64,000 nt of DNA from the NCBI RefSeq assembly GCF_042658845.1, contig NZ_JBHSRI010000002.1, positions 62,001 to 126,000 on the forward strand, in the 5' to 3' direction. Within the stretch, counting starts at the first letter, position 1. Each line of letters opens with the position of its first letter. Positions 16,188-26,000 of the stretch are shown here, piece after piece. This DNA is from Paenisporosarcina macmurdoensis (GTDB lineage Bacteria > Bacillota > Bacilli > Bacillales_A > Planococcaceae). Below the pieces are notes generated by a model. It worked only from the letters and a program-made list of their open reading frames with translations. It was not told the DNA's origin and did no database searches. Position numbers and translations under genes: made by a program.

Positions 16188-17546
16188 ATGATGAATTCAG
16201 TGTCGACTCTATTGTCAGATTATATTCAAATTGATACTTCAACATCCAATGGAAATGAAAAGAAGGGGCTCTTGTATCTCCAGTCACTAGCAAAGTCATA
16301 TGGATTGTATACTTTCTACCACGAAACTACATCTACAAAAGGAAATTTAATCATCTCGATACGAGAAGAAGATCTCCAACCTTTTAATGATGCGGTGTAT
16401 GAAATAAATAACAAGCACCAAGGAGCTAGATTTTCAAATCCACCAACTGTTCTCCTTTCACATGTTGATGTTGTAGACGCAGAGGAGGAAGACTGGACAC
16501 ATCATCCTTTCTTAGGGGCTATTGTTGATGGTGAAATTTGGGGGAGAGGTGCAATTGATGCCAAGCAAATAGGTATATCACATTTATTGACTATGAAAAA
16601 TTTGAAAGGTATGCCATTAAAACAGCCACTTATTCAAGTAATAACTTCTGAAGAGGAGTCTGGTAGTGAAAATGGATTAAAAAGATTGCTAAGTGATTTT
16701 CCGTTTTTATGGGATGATGCAACGGTTTGGAATGAAGGTGGAGGATTCCTCATAGAGATTGAGGGTAAGCTTTTCTATTTAGTAGAGACGGGTCAAAAGG
16801 GAAATATGTCTTTTACGGTACTACTAAGTCCCAAAAAGTCTACTAATCCGTATCTTCCTTCAAATGAAGTCGATCTATTAACATTTCGGGTAATTGATAG
16901 CCTTAAAAACCTGCAACTACCAGACGAAGTTTTACCATTGTCAGTTGTGAAAATGCTAACTCTAATAGCAAAAGAGTTAAAGGTCGATTTTTCATCAAAT
17001 AACTATAAATCAATACTGAAAAATATTCCAACCAAGTACAATAGGATGTTTTCTGCAATGTTGAAGTCAACATTTACATTAACGAAAATAAGTGGAGGAA
17101 GAAAAAATACAGAGTACAAAGGTCAATATAAGTTAGCTTTTGATGCTCGCCCTTTACCGGGCACACAAACTTCTTCGTTAATAAAGATTGTTCAGGAAAC
17201 GGTCAAAAATATTGACCCCACTGCAGTAGTTAATTGGATTAGCACAAATGGAGGATATGACCTCGGAATTTCAGAAGAAATGAGAGTTAGATTAGAGGAA
17301 TGTCTAAAGCTAAGTGGAGTTAATGCCTGTGTTGTTCCTTTTATGACAATTGGAAGCAATGATGGCCGATATTTCCAGCCATTCAAGGCTACAGTGTTAG
17401 GTTATTGTCCAATGACACCTGAGATTACTTTCGATCAAATTATTCAAAGAGTTCACGGTGTTAATGAAAGAATTTCAGTAAAAGATTTAGAGTTTGGGAT
17501 AGATCAGCTTACTATGGTTTTAGAAAAAACATTGAAAGTTTATTAA
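16188..17546 (+). CDS. M20-family metallopeptidase (first of the operon)
   Basis: This 452-aa M20 peptidase has metal ligands visible as SHVDVVD (His92, Asp94) and GRGAIDAKQ (Asp124). EEESGSENG near 155-163 holds the catalytic Glu, and WNEGGGF supplies a further ligand. These enzymes are cytoplasmic two-metal hydrolases removing an amino acid from dipeptides or N-acyl amino acids. AAAAGGATTAGGTG precedes the ATG pair. It heads a 13.4-kb operon with peptide uptake and other peptidases. A paralogue lies at 18771-20078, so M20 and M24 genes alternate. The exact substrate is unknown. Confidence 0.9.
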   Translation: MMNSVSTLLSDYIQIDTSTSNGNEKKGLLYLQSLAKSYGLYTFYHETTSTKGNLIISIREEDLQPFNDAVYEINNKHQGARFSNPPTVLLSHVDVVDAEEEDWTHHPFLGAIVDGEIWGRGAIDAKQIGISHLLTMKNLKGMPLKQPLIQVITSEEESGSENGLKRLLSDFPFLWDDATVWNEGGGFLIEIEGKLFYLVETGQKGNMSFTVLLSPKKSTNPYLPSNEVDLLTFRVIDSLKNLQLPDEVLPLSVVKMLTLIAKELKVDFSSNNYKSILKNIPTKYNRMFSAMLKSTFTLTKISGGRKNTEYKGQYKLAFDARPLPGTQTSSLIKIVQETVKNIDPTAVVNWISTNGGYDLGISEEMRVRLEECLKLSGVNACVVPFMTIGSNDGRYFQPFKATVLGYCPMTPEITFDQIIQRVHGVNERISVKDLEFGIDQLTMVLEKTLKVY

Positions 17547-17560
17547 AAGGAGGATAAATA

Positions 17561-18757
17561 ATGAAGGGAAGTAGTATGGAACTGGTGCATGAAAAGTTGG
17601 AACAAGCAAAGATTCTTATGCAGAAATATGGAATTGATACTTGGCTAATTTTAACAAGAGAATCTTCTGATCCAGCGTTGCCGCTTCTTGTTGGAGTTAG
17701 ATCAGTGCATCAAGCAGCAATATTCTTACGTTCTTCGGGCGAGCATACTGTATTAGCTTCCCAAAGTGATTCTGGAACTTATAAAGCAACTGGACTTTTT
17801 TCCGTTGTTAGAACTTACGAAACCTCTATTGAATCTCTATTCAAAAGTACTTGGAGTGAGCTTCAAATTCAAAAAGTTGCTTTGAATATTTCTGAAGGTG
17901 ATCATTTATGTGATGGTCTTACTTTAGGACAATATATGTGGCTAGAAAAAATAACCGGAAAAGAAAATCTCCAGAAAGTAGAAATTTCCAGTGAAGACAT
18001 CCTCAATGAGTTAAGAAGTGTTAAAAGTTCAACTGAAATAGAGACGATTAGTGAAGCCATTCAATTAACAACAGATATATTTGAATCGGTTCATCGGACG
18101 ATTAAACCGTATATGACGGAGAAGGAAATTGGTTCCCTTTTTGTATATGAAATGAAAAGTCGAGGTGTTACTTCTGGACTCGGAGCGGCCTATGATCCAC
18201 CTCTAGTATGTGCAGTAAGGCATGGTTTAGCACATAGAAAGCCAAGTAGTCGTCAAGTTGAGCCTGGTGATATTGTAATAGTCGACTTCAGTTTAAAACA
18301 TAACGATTATGTTTCAGATATTGCTAGAACTTTTTATTTTTTAAAAGAAAATGAAAAAGCTGCTCCAGTGGAGATTGAAAAAGCATTTCAGACAGTTCAT
18401 GAAGCAATTACAACATCAATAGCAGAATTAATTATTGGGAAAAAAGGTTATGAGGTTGATGCAGCTGGACGAAAGGTTATAGAAGAAGCTGGGTATCCGA
18501 CAATTCGACATTCTGTAGGTCATCAAATAGGGCGTGCAACACATGATGGTGGCACCATTCTTGGGCCTAAACGCACTCCTGCAAGAGTTGCAGTAGAAGG
18601 TGTGCTCCGTGAAGGTGAAGTGTACGCTATTGAACCAACTGTTATTCAAGATGAAGGACTACCTTGTATGCTCGTAGAGGAAAATGTAGTAGTTACTGAC
18701 GCAGGACCAAAGATATTGAGCAAACGTCAAGATGAATTATGGTTAGTAAAAGCGTAA
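17561..18757 (+). CDS. M24-family peptidase (Xaa-Pro aminopeptidase/creatinase-like)
   Basis: This 398-aa protein has an N-terminal creatinase-like domain (IDTWLILTRESSDPALPLL) and a C-terminal pita-bread fold. Metal ligands are in VDFSLKHNDYVSDIART (two Asp), VGHQIGR (His), AIEPTV (Glu) and VEENVV (Glu). AAGGAGG lies 9 nt before ATG 17561. The family cleaves the bond before proline or acts on creatine-like C-N bonds. It follows the M20 gene by 14 bp and has a paralogue at 20065-21246. Confidence 0.9.
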   Translation: MKGSSMELVHEKLEQAKILMQKYGIDTWLILTRESSDPALPLLVGVRSVHQAAIFLRSSGEHTVLASQSDSGTYKATGLFSVVRTYETSIESLFKSTWSELQIQKVALNISEGDHLCDGLTLGQYMWLEKITGKENLQKVEISSEDILNELRSVKSSTEIETISEAIQLTTDIFESVHRTIKPYMTEKEIGSLFVYEMKSRGVTSGLGAAYDPPLVCAVRHGLAHRKPSSRQVEPGDIVIVDFSLKHNDYVSDIARTFYFLKENEKAAPVEIEKAFQTVHEAITTSIAELIIGKKGYEVDAAGRKVIEEAGYPTIRHSVGHQIGRATHDGGTILGPKRTPARVAVEGVLREGEVYAIEPTVIQDEGLPCMLVEENVVVTDAGPKILSKRQDELWLVKA

Positions 18758-18770
18758 ATGGGGTGATTTT

Positions 18771-20078
18771 TTGGAAAAAGAGCTTATGGCACGGACTGTT
18801 AAACTGTTGCAAGAATTGATTCAAACGGATACTACAAATGAGTTAGGAAATGAAATAGAAGCAGCAAATGTTCTAATTAGTTTTTTCCAAGAATATAACA
18901 TTGAATCTCAAATTATTTTCAGTCCTGGTGGACGGGCTAATCTAGTAGCCAAACTAGAGAATAATAATAAATCTGAACCTATAGTGTTGCTGTCTCACTT
19001 GGATGTGGTAGGCCCGGGGGATGGAAAGTGGGAATATCCACCATTCAGTGGGGTTATCGAGAATGAAACAATATGGGGAAGAGGGACATTGGATACAAAA
19101 CAACTAACTGCGATGCATGCCGCTATAATGGTAGGTTTGAAAAAATCACAATCCAGTAACTCTCTAAATAGAACTATTATTTTTATTGCAACTGCGGATG
19201 AAGAAAATGGAAGTCAAGAAGGAATGGAATTTTTGTCAAAAGAATATCCAGAATATTTTGAACAATCCACTGTTTTTAGTGAAGGTGGAGGCTTTATTGT
19301 AAATGATGGTGGAAAGAAATATATGTTTTATGCATCAGGAGAAAAAGGTACAGCGAGAGTGAGGCTGAAATCAACTGGTGAGGGTGGTCATGCTGGAGCT
19401 CCTCCTACAGATCAAGCATTATTATTGCTGGTATCTGGGTTAACAAGTCTTCTCCAAAAGACATTTAATCCATTACCATACCCCATTCTAAATTATTTTT
19501 CAGAAACGTTCAAAAGAACCTTGAATATTGAAGAATTCGTTGAAGAAGACGAGATTTTCATCTCTCAAATGCATGATTATATGAGATACCCAACCGTTAC
19601 TATTGAAAATGTGAAAGTAGGTCATCAGATTAACGTGGTGCCTTATTATGCAGAAGCAACTATTGAAATTCGCACTCTTCCATTTCAATCTCGAGAAGAT
19701 GTGGAGAAAATATTAGAATATTTATTTCGGAAAAATCAAGTGGACTGGGAAATTATATCATTTCAACAAGGCTACGAAAGTGACATTACTAATGAAGCAT
19801 TAGAGCAGCTCGAAGAATCATGTAGAAAACAAGATTTTTCGATCAAGTTGATTCCTTTTACAGCTCTTGGAAAAACAGATGGTCGATTTATCAGTCAAAT
19901 GGCAACTAATATTTATGGTATTTCTCCTGTCAAAATCAGCTTTACTGAAGTTCTCAAACGTGTCCATAACACGAATGAAAGAATAGAGTTGGATTCATTT
20001 GAATGGGGTACCAGTGTGCTATTTGATACCATCACTTTTGTCGCAAGAAAAGAGGTGCATAAAAATGACTATATATAA
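18771..20078 (+). CDS. M20-family metallopeptidase (second copy)
   Basis: This 435-aa paralogue of 16188-17546 has LLSHLDVVGPG (His76, Asp78), WGRGTLDTKQ and TADEENGSQEG (catalytic Glu), then FSEGGGF. The start is TTG 18771, with GGGGTGA 6 nt upstream and 13 bp after the previous stop; no nearby ATG has a site. Its end overlaps the next gene by 14 nt. The paired order M20-M24-M20-M24 implies duplication of a two-gene unit followed by divergence, probably to widen the range of substrates. Confidence 0.9.
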   Translation: MEKELMARTVKLLQELIQTDTTNELGNEIEAANVLISFFQEYNIESQIIFSPGGRANLVAKLENNNKSEPIVLLSHLDVVGPGDGKWEYPPFSGVIENETIWGRGTLDTKQLTAMHAAIMVGLKKSQSSNSLNRTIIFIATADEENGSQEGMEFLSKEYPEYFEQSTVFSEGGGFIVNDGGKKYMFYASGEKGTARVRLKSTGEGGHAGAPPTDQALLLLVSGLTSLLQKTFNPLPYPILNYFSETFKRTLNIEEFVEEDEIFISQMHDYMRYPTVTIENVKVGHQINVVPYYAEATIEIRTLPFQSREDVEKILEYLFRKNQVDWEIISFQQGYESDITNEALEQLEESCRKQDFSIKLIPFTALGKTDGRFISQMATNIYGISPVKISFTEVLKRVHNTNERIELDSFEWGTSVLFDTITFVARKEVHKNDYI

Positions 20079-21246
20079 AGAAAAAGTTGAACAGTCCATT
20101 AAGTATTTGACTGAAAGTCAGGTAGACGCATGGTTAATTTACACGAGTGAAAGTAGTGATCCTTGCTTACCGTTAATTCCAGGAGTGAGCACGGTTGGAC
20201 CAGGTGTATTTCTTTTTACTCAAAACAACGGTTGTTATGCAGTTTGCAGCTCAATTGACGCTCAAGATATAGAAGAAAGTGGAATTTTTGATGAAGTTAT
20301 TAAACATGAAGTGAGTCTAGAAAATAGCTTAAAGGAACTTATGAGGAAGTTGTCTCTTAAAAAAGTAGCTCTCAATTATTCTTTGGAAGAACCTTTGGCT
20401 GATGGATTGACGACAGGTAGGTATAGATGGCTTATGAGAGTACTCGGGGAATTTCAGAATATGGAGTTTGTTTCTTCTGAACCTTTCCTTACGAGATTAA
20501 GAAGTATTAAATCAACAGCAGAAATCACAGCGATACAAACGGCAATAGATATTACAATCGAAATCTATGAAGATGTATTTAAGAATCTTAGACCGGGAAT
20601 GTCTGAAATCGAAGCCGGAGACTTATTCGTAACAGAAATGAATAAACGTGATGTTGTTAATGGGGTAGACCGGACTCCGTCTCGACCGATAGTAATGAAA
20701 GAAAATATCGCACATAGACCTCCAAGTGAAGCAATAATTGAAAAGGGCGACCTAGTGATATTCGATTTTAGTGTCGATTATAAAGGATATGTTTCCGATA
20801 TTGCTAGGACTGTTTACTTTTTAAAAGATGGTGAGACAAAGCCGCCTGAACGTATTATTAACACTTTTAATACCATTCATCATGCAATTTCCATTGCAAA
20901 AGAAGGAATGATGCCAGGTAAGAAAGGCTATGAGATAGATAAAATCGCAAGAGACCATTACGTAAACAAAGGGTATCCAGAAATTTCTCATGCGACTGGA
21001 CATCAAATTGGTCGTGATGTTCATGATGGTGGAGTCCTCTTAGGTCCAACGTGGGAAAGATACGGTCAGGCTCCATACGGTGAGTTGGAAGTCGGAATGG
21101 TGTTTACAATTGAACCAACTATTTTCATGGAAGAAAATATACATTTTATTGTGGAAGAAAATGTCTTGATAACTGAGAAAGGGGCTAAATGGCTCTCTAA
21201 GCGGCAGAATGAATGTATTTGTATTTCGGAGAAGGTGGACCTTTGA
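20065..21246 (+). CDS. M24-family peptidase (second copy)
   Basis: This 393-aa paralogue of 17561-18757 has FDFSVDYKGYVSDIART (two Asp), ATGHQIGRDVHDGG (His), FTIEPTIF and VEENVL (Glu ligands). ATG 20065 is chosen because AGAGGTG is 7 nt upstream; an earlier in-frame start at 19999 would overlap the M20 gene by 80 nt. Its last codons overlap the following permease gene (TTGA). The closest family functions are Xaa-Pro peptidase or creatinase-type hydrolysis. Confidence 0.9.
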   Translation: MTIYKEKVEQSIKYLTESQVDAWLIYTSESSDPCLPLIPGVSTVGPGVFLFTQNNGCYAVCSSIDAQDIEESGIFDEVIKHEVSLENSLKELMRKLSLKKVALNYSLEEPLADGLTTGRYRWLMRVLGEFQNMEFVSSEPFLTRLRSIKSTAEITAIQTAIDITIEIYEDVFKNLRPGMSEIEAGDLFVTEMNKRDVVNGVDRTPSRPIVMKENIAHRPPSEAIIEKGDLVIFDFSVDYKGYVSDIARTVYFLKDGETKPPERIINTFNTIHHAISIAKEGMMPGKKGYEIDKIARDHYVNKGYPEISHATGHQIGRDVHDGGVLLGPTWERYGQAPYGELEVGMVFTIEPTIFMEENIHFIVEENVLITEKGAKWLSKRQNECICISEKVDL

Positions 21247-22202
21247 AAAACTTTTTTATTAAACGGGTACTCCAATCAATTCCAATATTATTTGGTATAA
21301 CCATTATGACATTCTTCATCATGCAGTTAGCACCAGGTAATCCGATGGAAACTATGATTAATCCAAAGATTTCTCCTGAAGAAATGCGAAGAATGCGAGA
21401 TAGTCTTGGGTTAAACGATCCGATTTATGTTCAATACATCACTTGGATGAAGGAAATTCTTCAAGGGAACCTTGGTTACACAGTGAAAACCGGGCAACCC
21501 GTAGGACAGTTAATTTTGGAGCGACTTCCTGCTACTTTTTTGTTAACTGGAAGTGCATTCGTAATGGCATTTGTAATCGGTATTCCTTTGGGTGTATATT
21601 CCGCAACACATAGGTATAAAGTTCAGGATTATTTTTTGACTGTCATATCTTTTGTTGGTATTTCTATACCTTCATTTTTCCTTGGGCTTGGCATGATCTT
21701 TATTTTTGCATTGAAACTAGGTTGGCTACCTACTTCTGGTATGGTGACAATCGGGTCAGACTTCACAGGTTTAACGTTGCTCGCTGACTACCTAAGTCAT
21801 GTAATAATGCCTTCAACCGTACTTGCCATGCCGACAATTGCAATTGTTATGCGATTTACAAGGTCCAGTATGTTGGAGGTTTTAAGTCAAGATTATATTA
21901 GAACAGCGGATGCAAAAGGGTTATCTAAAAATGTTGTCTATTTAAAACACGCATTGAGAAATGCGCTAATCCCAGTCATAACAATATTTGGACTTTCTAT
22001 TCCGTTTTTATTCGGAGGAGCCTATATTACAGAATATATCTTTAACTGGCCAGGAATGGGTAGTTTAGGAATTCAAAGTATCGTTGCCCGAGAATATCCA
22101 GTCATAATGGCATTGAATTTATTTACATCAATTCTTGTAATGTCTGGAAATCTACTTGCAGATATCCTATATGCGTGGACCGATCCTCGTATTCGGTACT
22201 AA
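21243..22202 (+). CDS. Dipeptide/oligopeptide ABC transporter permease (DppB/OppB type)
   Basis: This 319-aa protein starts with FFIKRVLQSIPILFGITIM, the usual DppB N-terminal helix, and has about six helices with a permease loop (RTADAKGLSKNVVYLKHAL). I chose TTG 21243, which overlaps the M24 stop as TTGA and has GGAGAAGGTGG upstream; an ATG 30 nt earlier would add non-homologous residues. It pairs with 22230-23138 to form the channel. Confidence 0.92.
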   Translation: MKNFFIKRVLQSIPILFGITIMTFFIMQLAPGNPMETMINPKISPEEMRRMRDSLGLNDPIYVQYITWMKEILQGNLGYTVKTGQPVGQLILERLPATFLLTGSAFVMAFVIGIPLGVYSATHRYKVQDYFLTVISFVGISIPSFFLGLGMIFIFALKLGWLPTSGMVTIGSDFTGLTLLADYLSHVIMPSTVLAMPTIAIVMRFTRSSMLEVLSQDYIRTADAKGLSKNVVYLKHALRNALIPVITIFGLSIPFLFGGAYITEYIFNWPGMGSLGIQSIVAREYPVIMALNLFTSILVMSGNLLADILYAWTDPRIRY

Positions 22203-22229
22203 TGAATGGGGCCGGAAAGGAGAAAGCAA

Positions 22230-23138
22230 ATGACCCAACAGGTTATATGGGAACAAGAGACGGAACCTAAATCAGGATTCTTCAATTCCGATGCATGGAT
22301 TCGATTTAAGAAGAACAAGTTGGCTTTATTTGGGGCTATTGTTTTATCGCTTTTCGTATTAACAGCTATTTTGGCGCCGGTACTAGCGCCTTATGATCCA
22401 TATATCTCCCAAACAAAAGCAGATGGTACATTCAATGTCCACGCAAGCCCATCCGCTGAGTATTTACTCGGGACTGACAGCCTTGGACGGGACTTACTTA
22501 GTAGAATTATTTATGGAAGTAGAGTTTCTTTAAGTGTCGCTTTTGTGGCAGTAATGATTGCCACAGTAACAGGAGTTATTCTAGGAATGATTGCAGGATA
22601 TTACGGTAAATGGGTAGACACGGTCATCATGAGAATAACAGACATTGTCATTTGTTTCCCCGTATTATTCCTTGCTATTTCAATAGCAACAATTCTAAAG
22701 CCAAGTATTTTTAATGTCATGATTATCATCGGACTAGTTAGTTGGACGACAATGACACGATTAGTAAGGGGGGAAGTTCTTCGCGTACGTGAAACGGAAT
22801 ATATAGAAGCTGCTAAAGCGATGGGACAAAGTAATATATTGATTATTGTAAGACATGTTTTACCTAATATTATGGCTCCTATTGTCGTGCAAGCTACTCT
22901 ACAAACTGCAGAAGCAATATTAACAGAATCAGCATTAAGTTTCCTTGGAGTGGGTGTTCAGCAACCTGTTCCTAGTTGGGGAAATATGTTAAATGAAGCA
23001 ACATCGATCATGGTCTTACAATTTAAACCATGGGTTTGGATTCCAGCAGGGTTCGCTATTTTGATCACGATTTTATGTATAAATTTTGTTGGTGATGGGC
23101 TACGTGATGCATTAGATCCAAAAACAAAAAATGATTAG
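22230..23138 (+). CDS. Dipeptide/oligopeptide ABC transporter permease (DppC/OppC type)
   Basis: This 302-aa protein has the OppC_N segment (WIRFKKNKLALFGAIVLS), then the LGTDSLGRDLLSRIIYG motif and the EAAKAMGQSN loop. ATG 22230 is supported by GGAAAGGAG 6-7 nt upstream; an ATG at 22206 lacks it. It forms the membrane pore with the preceding permease. Confidence 0.93.
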   Translation: MTQQVIWEQETEPKSGFFNSDAWIRFKKNKLALFGAIVLSLFVLTAILAPVLAPYDPYISQTKADGTFNVHASPSAEYLLGTDSLGRDLLSRIIYGSRVSLSVAFVAVMIATVTGVILGMIAGYYGKWVDTVIMRITDIVICFPVLFLAISIATILKPSIFNVMIIIGLVSWTTMTRLVRGEVLRVRETEYIEAAKAMGQSNILIIVRHVLPNIMAPIVVQATLQTAEAILTESALSFLGVGVQQPVPSWGNMLNEATSIMVLQFKPWVWIPAGFAILITILCINFVGDGLRDALDPKTKND

Positions 23139-23149
23139 GGGGATATTAC

Positions 23150-24829
23150 ATGAAGACATTTAGAAAGGCGTTTCTATTAATGCTAATTTTGTTGCTGGTT
23201 GCTGCTTGTACATCAACAAACTCAGATCCTGTTAGTAAGAGTGAAGAAGGTAAGGATTCAGAAGCTAAAAGTGGTGGAAGTTTAACAGTCGCTTTTAACA
23301 GTGAACCAGGTAACTTAAATCCAATGGTTTATGCTACCACCTCTGATACTAATGTCACGCACATGCTTTATGACTCGTTAGTTATGCCTGACGAAGAACT
23401 AAAAATGGTTGGAAGTCTCGCTGAAAGTTGGGAAGTTTCTGAAGACAACAAAACCTATACATTTAAGTTGAAAGAAGGAGTTAAATGGCATGATGGAAAA
23501 CCGTTCACAGCAGATGATGTTGAATTTAACTTCACAGCTTTAGCGCATCCGGATTATGACGGTGGAGCTTTCTGGCGTGTTGAATCAATCGTTGGTGCGG
23601 TTGAGTATCAGGCAGGAAAGGCTGAAAGTGTGTCAGGAATTGAAGTTGTAGATGAAACAACTATAAAGTTCACAACTAAAGATCCTGCTGCACCTTTCCT
23701 ATCGGGCTTATTCATCGGTTTGTTACCTAAGCATACTTTGGACGGAGTTAATCCAGGAGAATGGGCAAAACATGAATCAAACAGATCACCAGTCGGCACT
23801 GGACCTTTTAAATTCACAAAATGGGAAACTGGTCAGTATATAGAACTGGAGAAAAATGCAGACTACTTTAAAGGCTCTCCAATTCTAGATAAAGTTATTG
23901 TACGTTTTGGTGATGCTAATACAATGCTTGCATCATTTATTAGTAAAGATGTTGACATCACAACTGTTCCTGTTGCTGAAACACCATCCGTTTCAAGTTT
24001 AGATTATGCAGAGCTTGTTACTCAGAACCAATTGAGCGTTTATTACGTAGGGTTTAACTCTAAAGCAGATCATTTTGGAGATCCACTTGTTCGTAAAGCT
24101 CTTGCTCATGCGATAGACAAAGAAAACATTGTAACTTCTATTCTTGGAGAATATGGTGCTGTTGCAGATGATGTATTTCCATCAAGCCATTGGTCGCATA
24201 ATCCGGACTTACCAGTTTATGAATTTGACAAAGATAAATCTGAATCTCTTTTAAAAGAAGCAGGTTATGAAAAGAACTCAAAAGGAATATATGAAAAAGA
24301 TGGAAAGCCTTTTATATTTACGTTTGAAGTGCCGACTGGAACGAAAGAACGTGAACAGTCTGCTGTTTTACTGAAACAAATGTGGGAACAAATTGGTGTA
24401 ACTGCAGAAATTCGTTCTCTTGATTTTCCTACACTCGTAACAAAACTTCTGCCAAAAGATGATGGTGGTGCTCAGCGGGCCGTAACAGCAGATGATTATT
24501 CCGCATATATACTTGGATTCGGAATTGAAGCAGATCCAGATGAATACCGCAGTTACTTTGGTACGAACTATCAACCTCCAAATGGTTATAACTTTGTTGG
24601 TTACTCAAATGCCGATGTTGATGTGTTACTAGAGAACCAAGCTAAGGAACTTGATTTAGACAAACGTCAAGAATACATTTGGGAAGTTGGTAAAAAACTT
24701 GCTGAGGATGAAATTTGGATACCACTTTATGAACAAAACACACCACATGTTGTGAATACACGAGTAAAAGGATTCAATCCAGATTTCCGTGGAGCAACAT
24801 TCAATGCCAAGGAATGGTCTGTAGAATAG
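23150..24829 (+). CDS. Peptide-binding lipoprotein (family 5 extracellular solute-binding protein)
   Basis: This 559-aa lipoprotein has lipobox VAAC with Cys20 and the family-5 pattern: NSEPGNLNPM near residue 55, LAESWEVSEDNKTYTFKLKE, WHDGKPFTADDVEF and VRKALAHAIDKENIV. It collects peptides or similar nitrogenous compounds outside the cell for the Dpp-like permeases. It lies within the operon between permeases and ATPases, an unusual but known order. A weak hairpin follows it. Confidence 0.92.
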   Translation: MKTFRKAFLLMLILLLVAACTSTNSDPVSKSEEGKDSEAKSGGSLTVAFNSEPGNLNPMVYATTSDTNVTHMLYDSLVMPDEELKMVGSLAESWEVSEDNKTYTFKLKEGVKWHDGKPFTADDVEFNFTALAHPDYDGGAFWRVESIVGAVEYQAGKAESVSGIEVVDETTIKFTTKDPAAPFLSGLFIGLLPKHTLDGVNPGEWAKHESNRSPVGTGPFKFTKWETGQYIELEKNADYFKGSPILDKVIVRFGDANTMLASFISKDVDITTVPVAETPSVSSLDYAELVTQNQLSVYYVGFNSKADHFGDPLVRKALAHAIDKENIVTSILGEYGAVADDVFPSSHWSHNPDLPVYEFDKDKSESLLKEAGYEKNSKGIYEKDGKPFIFTFEVPTGTKEREQSAVLLKQMWEQIGVTAEIRSLDFPTLVTKLLPKDDGGAQRAVTADDYSAYILGFGIEADPDEYRSYFGTNYQPPNGYNFVGYSNADVDVLLENQAKELDLDKRQEYIWEVGKKLAEDEIWIPLYEQNTPHVVNTRVKGFNPDFRGATFNAKEWSVE

Positions 24830-24835
24830 TTTAGT

Positions 24836-24860
24836 AGGAGGGCTTTCGGGCTCTCCTATT
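24836..24860 (+). terminator. Weak intra-operon hairpin after the binding-protein gene
   Basis: AGGAGGGC / GCTCTCCT (one G-U pair) is followed by ATTCAATT rather than a clean T-run. It may cause partial termination or mRNA end protection, raising the relative level of the binding protein. Confidence 0.4.
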
Positions 24861-24913
24861 CAATTAAAGCTCCAGTTTACTAGGGTATATTGAATGTACT
24901 GGGAGGTTTAGCA

Positions 24914-25987
24914 ATGAATAGTGTTAAACAGAAAAAAATTATTCAATTAATGAATGATTTTCAATTAGATGGATTGTTTATCCACACTTATGAAAATCGT
25001 AGATATTTTACAGATTTTACTGGAAGTAATGGAATGTACTTTTTTGATGGTTTGACTAACTTTTTATGGACTGATCAACGATATTCGCTGCAAGCTATGG
25101 AGCAGTCACCATTTTGTAAGGTGGAAATAGCTAATGGTCCAATGAATCAATTTCTAGCAGATAAAATGTCAGATAAATTTGCGGGACGAATTGGTTTTGA
25201 ATCAGATGACATGACGGTATCACAGTTTAGCTTTTTTAAGGAAATTATTCCAGATGTTTCATGGATTCCATTAGGAGATGAGTTATTAAAAATCCGAGCT
25301 GTAAAATCTGATGATGAACTTAAAATTATTAAAGAATCTATAAATAAAGCTGATGTTGCATTTGCGAAACTATTAAATATGATTAATATTGGAATGTCGG
25401 AAATTGACGTTCGTAATGAATTAGAGTATTTAATGGCCAAAGAAGGGCATGAAGGTCCAGCTTTTGGAACGATTGTCGCATTTGGAGAAAGGGCAGCATT
25501 TCCACATGCTGTTCCAACAACTAGAAAACTTAATAAGAATGAATACATGTTGATTGACTTTGGAATTAAATATCAAGGTTATATGTCTGATATGACAAGA
25601 ACTATAGAAATTGGCCAAGTAGATGATTTTTCATCAAATATATTTGAAATAACTTTAAAAGCATTGGAATCATCCATAGAAGAAGTTACTCCCGGAATTG
25701 AAAGCCATTTACTTGATGAAGTTGCGAGATCGATATTCAGGGAAGCTGGTATAGAAGAATATAGCCTAAGAGGCTTAGGTCATGGCGTAGGATTACAAAT
25801 TCATGAGTATCCGAAAGTTATAGAAAACGGAAAAGGAAAGATTGAGAATGGGATGGTCTTTACAGTCGAACCAGGAATTTATATTCCAAATAGAGTAGGA
25901 GTCAGAATAGAAGATATTATTTCTGTCACTGAAACAGGTGTTGAGATACTAACAAGTACACCACGCAAAATTCGGTTGGCCCTATGA
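24914..25987 (+). CDS. Xaa-Pro dipeptidase/aminopeptidase, M24 family (third copy)
   Basis: This 357-aa PepQ/YqhT-type enzyme has metal ligands in IDFGIKYQGYMSDMTRT (two Asp), LGHGVGLQIHEYP (His plus substrate His), FTVEPGIYIP and VRIEDII (Glu). ATG 24914 has GGGAGG 8 nt upstream. It is closer to classical prolidases than to the two M24 copies upstream. In the cytoplasm it should remove residues next to proline from imported peptides. Confidence 0.93.
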   Translation: MNSVKQKKIIQLMNDFQLDGLFIHTYENRRYFTDFTGSNGMYFFDGLTNFLWTDQRYSLQAMEQSPFCKVEIANGPMNQFLADKMSDKFAGRIGFESDDMTVSQFSFFKEIIPDVSWIPLGDELLKIRAVKSDDELKIIKESINKADVAFAKLLNMINIGMSEIDVRNELEYLMAKEGHEGPAFGTIVAFGERAAFPHAVPTTRKLNKNEYMLIDFGIKYQGYMSDMTRTIEIGQVDDFSSNIFEITLKALESSIEEVTPGIESHLLDEVARSIFREAGIEEYSLRGLGHGVGLQIHEYPKVIENGKGKIENGMVFTVEPGIYIPNRVGVRIEDIISVTETGVEILTSTPRKIRLAL

Positions 25988-26000
25988 GGAGGGAATCTTT